NCBI RefSeq assembly: GCF_030269925.1
Contig: NC_085107.1
Coordinates: forward strand, 682,001 to 746,000
Length of the DNA stretch: 64,000 nucleotides
Source of the DNA: Bombyx mori
Taxonomy: Eukaryota > Arthropoda > Insecta > Lepidoptera > Bombycidae
Reading direction: 5' to 3'
Made by a program: the position numbers and the translations under genes
The notes under the pieces: generated by a model
What the model saw: the letters and a program-made list of their open reading frames with translations, nothing else
What the model was told of the DNA's origin: nothing
Database searches by the model: none
Shown here: one piece after another, positions 40,701-49,700 of the stretch
Position numbering within the stretch: position 1 is the first letter of the stretch
Layout of the letters: every line of letters begins with the position of its first letter

Positions 40701-43700
40701 GAAGTTAACGTTCATGTCTTGGATGATTAACTAAAATTTTAATAAATTATTACAAAAAAAATTTGGATAATTAGTCTCAGAGAACGAAGAGAGTACATAA
40801 ATATCATAAATACTTCAAATACCAAACTTATAAATCGACGTCATATTCATAGACTACACACTTCACTGGCAACACTGGCCTGACAAATGGTCAGTCATCA
40901 GGCTAATATCCGGTAGTCTGGCAACCCTCCGGCCATAAAATAAAAGTTGAAGGGTCGTATAGGTCCCTTTCCTTTTGTCCACTATAGTGGAAAAAGTTCT
41001 TTAGAAGACCGGAATTTTGGACGCCGGTTTATTATGAAAGTAAACTTTTGTGTGTAGTTTCTCGCTTGCATTTTGTCTTTGAGGTGAACTATACTGCAAA
41101 CAGAGTCTTAAACTGGATCTATACGTATATTTGGTCAAAAATCAGGGATGTCCGGTTTCAGTGTTTATTTTCTTTCGTTTCATTCTTATTGTCATGTGGT
41201 TCTCGTTGAGAGACCAAAGATAAATTGCGTACCCTCGAAAATAATGAAACTCATTATTCGAAGACCTTATGGTACCACCGATAAGGACCATGGATACACA
41301 TGAGTTATAGTGCGGGACCTGATTGGCGGGCAAATACTTCAAAGGGTATAAATAGGAATAAACAAAAATGTGGTACTTTAAAAAAAACACCAATAAATCT
41401 ATGGTAATGTTTCGTGTACAGCAACCAACGGGATTAAGTTTACCGGATTCTATAATATGTAGTACAAAGGGCCGGATTAAAAGTATATTTATAGCTTTAG
41501 GGAAGATACTGAGTCCTCAATCCGACTCAGTTCTTTGAAATTAATTCAGTGATACTTTTAAAATTAATTGCTAAGATATTTCTTCTGTTTAAACGTATAA
41601 TCTATATCTAAAGAAAATAATATATAGGTATGTCGGTGCAAAATCACTATTCAGTTAATTAAAAATAGTTAAGGTTAACTGTGTTCTCAATGTTACGTAT
41701 GTCAACTGTCTAAGACGGTATTCAAGAGAATTCATAACTAAGCTACCCCCACTTTCTACTGTAATTACGGGTGACCATTGTCACACAAAGCATTCCGACC
41801 CGAGTAGCCGACCACGGCGGAGCTCTCTGTTTTATAGTTGTGCACTTGAAATGCAACAAATGGAATTCATTGGAAAAGTGAGTCTTAACTACTGTCATTA
41901 TGGAAGCCAATGATAAGGAGAATGGCATCAGCGACGCTGACGTCATCATTTTAAAAACAATTGAATGGGTCAATCCGTCATACTCGTATAATTATAATAC
42001 TTTATGGGAGTAGACAAGTTCACAGCAAACCTAATGTTGAGTTGTTACTGGGGTCCATAGAAGTCAATTGGTATCCATCTAGCGATGTGAGCTCGAAAAT
42101 TTCTGTTTTAAGTGTGTTCTCCCGCGTTTCAAATACTTCAAAGATCTTAACCGCGTGCGCCGACAATACGCTTCGCGGACAGTAATTATGCAAATTTATA
42201 AATATTATCATGTAGTTGTATACACTCATCATAGAAGCGTGGCTTGGCTCCTTTAGAAAAATTGCAGTGTTTGAGCTCCAATATAATCACGTTGCTAATC
42301 AAGAAGGTACGCTACGAAAAGGAATAGCCTTAAACATTATTTCAAATTTGTTCAGTAAAGAGTTCTCTTTGGTATTTGAATTCGGTTAAAATTTGCGTTA
42401 TAATAAATTATTAATGAAATAAGTACAGTCAATATTAACTCATCTTTATTCAATTTGACCTTTAACGTTCAATTAATGTTCAAACGTTCTTAAGAAATCG
42501 TTTAAATTGAAAATTTTAAATATGCGGTGTGAAAACTTTTATAAAGAAAATATTTTCCAATAACTTGCCGTCACGAGAGGGTATTGTGTCGTCGGCTTAG
42601 GTAGAGCGCTCGGTAGAAATGCAGTTTTTGTGATTTTGATTATTCCGCTATGTCTAGAGACGGCTCTATCATCGCGAAAGAATTTGAATAAGCTGTACGG
42701 GAAAGAATGCCTCAACGTACGGCAAATACGTATTCAAAGCTTTTTCAGGCTTAATATTTACATATACGTTCTCAAATTAAAAATGTTTTTATAATTAATG
42801 TCACAGTAAGACTTGGACTTAAATTTGGAAGCGAAAAATCGATTGGCTATGATTTAATCCATGGTTATCTTATGATGCAGTTTTAGTTGCTTTTATATGC
42901 TATGCAATTACATAAAGCCGGCACCAAATTCTCCTGTCGAAAGCGTTTATACTCTATCAGCGACAGTCAAGGTGCTTAAAATATATGAAAATATTTTTCG
43001 TGAGAAAAAAAATAGAAGACGTGATAAATTGAGGCTGATAAATGCGATGGGTTTATTATGGTAATGTTATTCTGCGTTCATTTATTTCTTCGACTTGTCT
43101 TAGTACTCGCTTCTTTATAAGTAAATGTTCGAACTTAATAATTTCACCTTTGGTATTGACCGACTTCGGAAAAGAATCCGTCATTTTACGTTAAAAAGCA
43201 TTTGTTGTCCCGAATTTATGTTTCGAATAAATGATAACGTTTGAATTGCTTTGAGGCAATTTACTCTGAAGTCAATGTCTGTCACGTTTTTTACGACTTT
43301 CCTAAAAATGTGATTATTGATTTCATAATTCGTACAAATTACTATAATAATGCTATGGATATGATAGAATTTAGATATTGTAGATATTTTTGCTAGTGGT
43401 AGGACATCTTGTGAGTCTGCATGGGTAGGTACCGGTGTGGTGAATGGTTTTTATGATAGTTGACAACATATTTCCTAAACCACCACCCTGCCTATTTCTG
43501 CCGTGAAGCAGTAATGCGTTTCGGCTTGAAGGGTAGGGCAGCCGTTGTAGCTATACTCGAGACCTTAGAACTTATATCTCAAGGTGGGTGGCGCATGATA
43601 TCTATGGATGGATATCTATGGGCTTCAGTAACCACTTAACACCAGGTGGGCTGTGAGCTCGTCCACACATCTAAGTAATAAAAAAAATGTTTTTAGAGTA

Positions 43701-46700
43701 AAAAACACATGCATATACATAAATTTGAATAACAACACGCTTATACAACTTTAAAAAAAATCACAATCATTATTAAAGAAGTGGATCTCTACAGCTTTAA
43801 GCTTAAACTTAATTTACTTCAGTAAATGAGTTAATAGTTAATCATGTAATAAAATAATATATTCTGTGTAATTATATTATACTATGGTAATATAATATTT
43901 AAATTTAATTATATTATAGCATTTTGGTTCAATTTATTATCTATATATTAATACGTGAAGAAAAAACTTTGTACCCCTTTTAATGAAAATCATGCGGACA
44001 GAGGAGTATGAAATTTCCCACATTTATAGAGAATATAGAGAAGAAGTGCACAATGCTAATATTTTTTTACAATTATGCATAAAAAATACTTTAAATCAAT
44101 ACAAAAAGCATTACGCACATTATCATGTATTTGACAAACACACGCCTATGAACTGTTTTGTTTATTGTTTATTTTCTGTGGTCAAATTGAGAGTATTGTT
44201 TGTCTTTAATATTATTAGTCTTGACGACATCTGTGATTATAGAATTATAATAGTTTTTGTCAATAGAACCATAATAATGTTCAAAGTTATAGTTTAAATT
44301 AGTAATTACAGTCGAATTTCGACTACTGGGGAACCACTACTTTCTATTACTCCATGATCTACGAGCTTAAGCTGCAATGAAGACTTTTCCACTATTCTGG
44401 TCAAAGCTAATGGTCAGCACTCTTAATCAGTTGGGCGGTCGTTCACCTGCTCAACTATGTCAATAAAAAAGTAATAAAGCCCGACTCATACTGTGGACTT
44501 ATGGAGCTTTTAAGTTGCTCCAGCTAAGGTTTTATGGCTTTTTTGTAGCGTTTCAGATAGTGCTTCAACTAATTATGTTGAAAGCTTGTTTTGTTTCATG
44601 GTGCTGTCCATAGGTTCAAAACGATGGTAAAGTTTCGGTAAAAAAAAAACACAAATTTGCAACTCACAATACACTTACGCTAATAACAAAATTTTGAAAC
44701 AGTACGGAAATGCATTGACCTTGATTCCGTCAAGTGGCGTATTTCAAACTGTATCTGTATTCATCTCCGAAATTTATAAGCTAAATTATAATCAAATTAA
44801 TCTTTGACAGAAATAACCTTGATATTTTTGCTTCAGTAAACACTTTTTGACTGAACAAGTTCTGTAGGTCTTTTTAAATTAGAAATTTAATATATAAACG
44901 AGAACGAGTCTCCGGCGTCTACACCGAATGAAACGAAATGCAATAACCGTAACTAAATGAAATATTTCCTGCAATACTAAATATATATATAAATGTATAT
45001 CAATTCATAGACATGGCAATATGAATTACTAGCCGTACTTGCACGCTTCGCTGGGCATTTAAAATTAACATTATTATTTACTGTCATTATTATTAGGGAG
45101 TCCAACACTCATATAAATATTAGCCTATCCATGAAGTACATGTATTTTCTGCATGGATACCAAGTTTCAAGTCAATCGGATGCATGGTTCAGTAGTTACG
45201 CAATTTGTAGGACAATGTGGGTGGTAAACTATGCGAATGTTAGCTAACCAATAAAAAAAAACAGCTAGTTAGTAATTATTTTTCATGACCTTATTTATGA
45301 TACATGTTGGAGAGGGGGACTCACTGATAAAACCTTATATTTTGTAGGATAAATATTTTTTCACGTTGTTTAGATAATTATCTCGATAATTAACAAAGAA
45401 AAATTCGGTTAGTAATAATTTTTTTAAATTCGTGAAATCAACATGTTTTATCCTTGCTAAGCTACCATTTACCAACGTTACCGTAAGAAAAAAAGTTGGG
45501 CGTCTAGTCGAAAGGAAGCTACTTACGAAAAATTAGCTTGTTAGTAATAAATGATGAAAAGTGTACCAGGGATCCTGTACTATACGGACCTGGATTCCTA
45601 GACGCAGTCATACAGCGACTAGGGGCCATGAATTAGTTTATTTAATAGCGTTTCTTGAAAACATACATGATCTATTACCCGTTTTTCATTGCTGTATCTT
45701 ACTCGCTTCGAATCAGTCACAATATGATTCACAAGTTAAATAGACAGCAATACGATGCAAGACACCACTCTTGCATCCTATTAATAAGCGGTAAGTAGGC
45801 ACCTAATCTTTAAGCTACTCACGTCTCCTAGATACTTTACTGGTGGTGGTACTTTACTCTTGTGAGTCCGCGCGGGTCGGTATCACCATCCTGCCTATTT
45901 CTGCCGTGAAGTAGTAATGCGTTTCGGTCTGAAGGGTGGGGCAGCCGTTGTAACTATACTGAGATCTTAGAACTTATATCTCAAGGTGGGTGGCGTGTTT
46001 ACGTTGTAGATGTGTATGGGCTCCAGTAACCACTTAACACCAGGTGGGCTGTGAGCTGGAAAAAAAAATAATAGTACTCACTAGATAGTGACATCGTAAA
46101 CCACTTTCAGGAAGATGGGAGTAGATAGTAGTTCATATCGTCGTTGTCAAACCAAAATCTGCGATGTGCAAAAACTCTATTTTGAATTAACGAGTAAAAA
46201 CATTTTCTTATAAAATTTTATATGAAGGATAATTTTTAAGAACATATATATTTATATATTTTTTATCGCTTAGGTGGTTAGACGAGCTCACAGCCCACCT
46301 GGTGTTAAGTGGTTACTGGAGCACATACACATCTACAACGTAAATGCGCCACCCACCTTGAGATATAAGTTCTAAGGTCTCAGTATAGTTACAACGGCTG
46401 CCCCACCCTTCAAACTGAAACGTATTACTGCTTCACGGCAGAAATAAGCAGGGCGGTGATAGCTACCCGCGCGGACTCACAAGAGGTCCTCCCACCAGTA
46501 ATATGTGTGTGTGTGTGAGGTGTCTGAAGCCGTGCTGTGGGTCGCCGATGTCTAATCACGACACGTCTTTTCGCATCCGGAATCTGTTCAAACACTATCC
46601 CAATAGGTTAGCAGCAACGAACCCGTCCCATATTAAATCGGATTAAGGGAGCGGTAAAAATCCCTTTCGCGTCTACGCGATCGTTGTTTTTTTCACGAAG

Positions 46701-49700
46701 GCGGGGTTAATTTAAATTTATGTCGGTCATAAATATTTTGCTGCCAACATAAGAATAATTCGTTTTACGGTGTATTGTAAGAGAGTTTTAAAGGGTTGCT
46801 CCCCCTGAATAAATATTTGTTCATTTCAAAAAGAGCCGTGAATAAAGATAAGGCTCAAAAGTAAAGGTTATGATTTTTAGGGATCCGTCTGTGAAAGTAG
46901 GATATAAAGTTTTCTTTCACAAAGTAATATCTTTCTAAGCTTTTGTTCGCCGAGTTGCGAGTTTGTGTCATAGCGTTCGTTCTGAAAGAAGTAAAAAATG
47001 ACCAGTTTTATTCTGTATTATTAAGTAGTATTTTAGTAGTTAGTATTTGGTGGTAGGGAACGCTTACGCACATGAGGACGTAAGCCCGTACGGGTAGGTA
47101 CAAACGTCTTGGCTCTTTTTTATTTATTAAATAATATAATGTATTTTATATTTAGAATTCATGTTTTGGAGGTGGATTGCGGCATTTAAAAAAAGCAATA
47201 AGAAATAAATTAAAATGATTCTAATGTAAAACTCAGTAGAAATCTAAAAATACAACGTTTAATTACTTATTGGATGTATTTGCGGCTGGTAATATTATGA
47301 TCATGTTTATTTTTAGAAAATCCTGGCAATGAAAAAAGCATAGCTTTCGCTGATTGCGCTAGAAAGCTACTAAGCCATGTAAGCTCGATAAACTTAGAAG
47401 CCATCGAGTATTTCCTTCGAGTATTCAGTAATTGATGGTTTTCATACTTCTTCTTCAACCTTGACCCAGTGTGGGTCTGTTCCATTTGTATCTCTTCGGT
47501 TAAATGATCTTACCCATATCTCTAACCAAACATTCGTTCGTCTTTGTTACTGTTATTCTACATTTTGACGTCTCATTCGAGATATTCTTAAGCTTTTGGT
47601 ATAAAATAGCCCTTTCTAGGCCAATGTCGTCTGGCCTGCACAACATAAAAACTAACAATAAATTCTAATTTTCAATTAAAATTACTTGTTTAAGCTATAA
47701 AAAATCTATATCATCACAAACTTTCCGAAGTCCTTTGGACTTTGTCCTCGCCAAGGCTGGCCGCAAAGTCCGGTCCAGCACTGCCTACGTCCAGCTTATC
47801 TTAATACAATTCACAGGTAGTTGGATACAAATTTGTACCATCGTTAGTCGATCGTTAGTTTCACGGACACTAGACACAATAACGTAAGCCGATACGTCGG
47901 AGTTGGAAGCACGTAATACCGATTGAACTGGTCTAGTTGTATGCAGTGACATCGCGTTTATGCACTCTAGGGACATCAGATCGTTACGAGTATAGTCACG
48001 GCAGCTATATACGGCTTATAACATTTGTGTGCGGGTTTATAGATTATATTTAAATAATTATTGTATGATAAACATTTTCCCTGGATTTTTATACTATAAT
48101 CCTGAAATCTATACTAATATTATAAAGCTGAAGAGTTTGTTTGTTTGTTTGATTGAACGCGCTAATCTCAAAAACTCTGGTCCGATTGGATCTGGATCTG
48201 GATCTGGTCCGGACTTCTGGTCCGATTTGAAAAATTCTTTCAATATTAGATAGGCTGTGGGCGATCACGCTAAGACACCAACCACACAAGCAGAGCACCA
48301 ATAAAGAATGTTTCAAAATCAGATCTTTTTTCCCTTTTGAGAGGTTCCGCTGCGTGCGCTGCGGCAACGGTTAAAGTTTACTAAAATAATGTATGACAGA
48401 ATTGTTCCTCTTTAAAAGTTCTAAAAAAAAAGTTCGCAACAGCATATGTCTATATTTTAAGGTTGGCTTACTATAGTGTTTTTAGCGTTTTTTATGCTAA
48501 CCAAATTTGTTCTAAAATAAAGCATTATTTGTGAAGGTCTTTTTATGAAAATTATATTAATCCCTATAAAAATAAATACGCTATCTGTTACAAGTATTTA
48601 ATTTTAAATAAATTTTCCCACACTTGATTTTAATGAGTATCTCGCTATGAGTATTTTAAGAAGTATGAGAAGATATCGCAGTTTTAAATAGCTCCTTAAC
48701 ATACTATTATTCAAAAATATTTTCACTTTCTATGTAAATGAAGTTGCGGGTAAAATTTAGCGTTATGACAAAGTAACTATTCCACGCAGACGAAGTCGCG
48801 GACAAAAGATGGTTGTATTATGTACGTTGTGTCACGTTAATTATTTTTCATTTTATGAGCCCTTAAATAATATCTAATGCACAATTTAATTGGCCATTAA
48901 CACAGACGCAAGCTTCGTGTGCCATTGTACGCTTGCATTTGAATTTCAATTTAGTAATTGTAGTGATAGGAGCCAACGAGACGAGCCTAACCGTCTTCGT
49001 CAGCCGCATGAATTATCTGATTGCTTGATCGGAATCAGTACACCATGAAGCAATCCAGTACGTAATTATCTTCTAGTATGACTACATGTCAATGTCACTG
49101 TTAGCGCTTAGTCAGTATAGCACTATTGAACTGGTTGTTTTATTTAATAACAGAACCATTCACAACGTAATGTACACGAAAAGTCCTCGCCTTTTGCGAG
49201 CATTATTATCACATTGTATAGACATTTGCAAATAGCAGGATATTCCTCAAGTATTTTTGTACAATAAAAAGCAGCGGGCGCTAACGGCACGATCGCGTAC
49301 GATCCTTATGTTTTTTTATTACTTGTGCACTGAGGATTTGTTTTGAGGTGATTCTATCATCTCCATTTTAACGTAAAACCACGTTCCGCCGAGATGTGCC
49401 CCTTCTTACAAGCGTTGTTCATGACCGCTTCATATAACAGTGGCGTTCTTTCGAAAATTGCTCAAAGCGGTGTTTTTTAAGTGCCACATCATAATATCTT
49501 CTATATACTATAAACATGAATTGCCGTTCGTTAGTCTCGCTAAAACTCGGGAACGGCTGAAATGATTCGGCTAATTTTGGTCTTGAATTATTTGTGGAAG
49601 TCCAGAGAAGGTCTAAAAGGTAGATAAATATGAAAATGCTCGGAATTAAATAAAAATAACAATTTTTATTTTCCTTTGATGCGTCCCCCGTCGGACGGAT

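Larger units (their letters stand above)
38845..49499. other. Right part of dipeptidase intron 2
   Basis: Between actin-like B and dipeptidase exon 2. Contains the pogo-like element, several SINEs and repeat types 1 and 3. The rest (for example 40700-43390, 44340-45020, 46520-49490) shows no coding signal I trust. Confidence 0.5.

Noticed and set aside
41743..41973. Minus-strand frame with [20 protein letters not shown]
   Set aside because: It looks like old repeat-derived sequence, but I could not tie it to a family or find supporting motifs.
46518..46690. GC-richer patch after the SINE that could be an exon
   Set aside because: No frame without stops and no similarity; no splice sites in a consistent phase.
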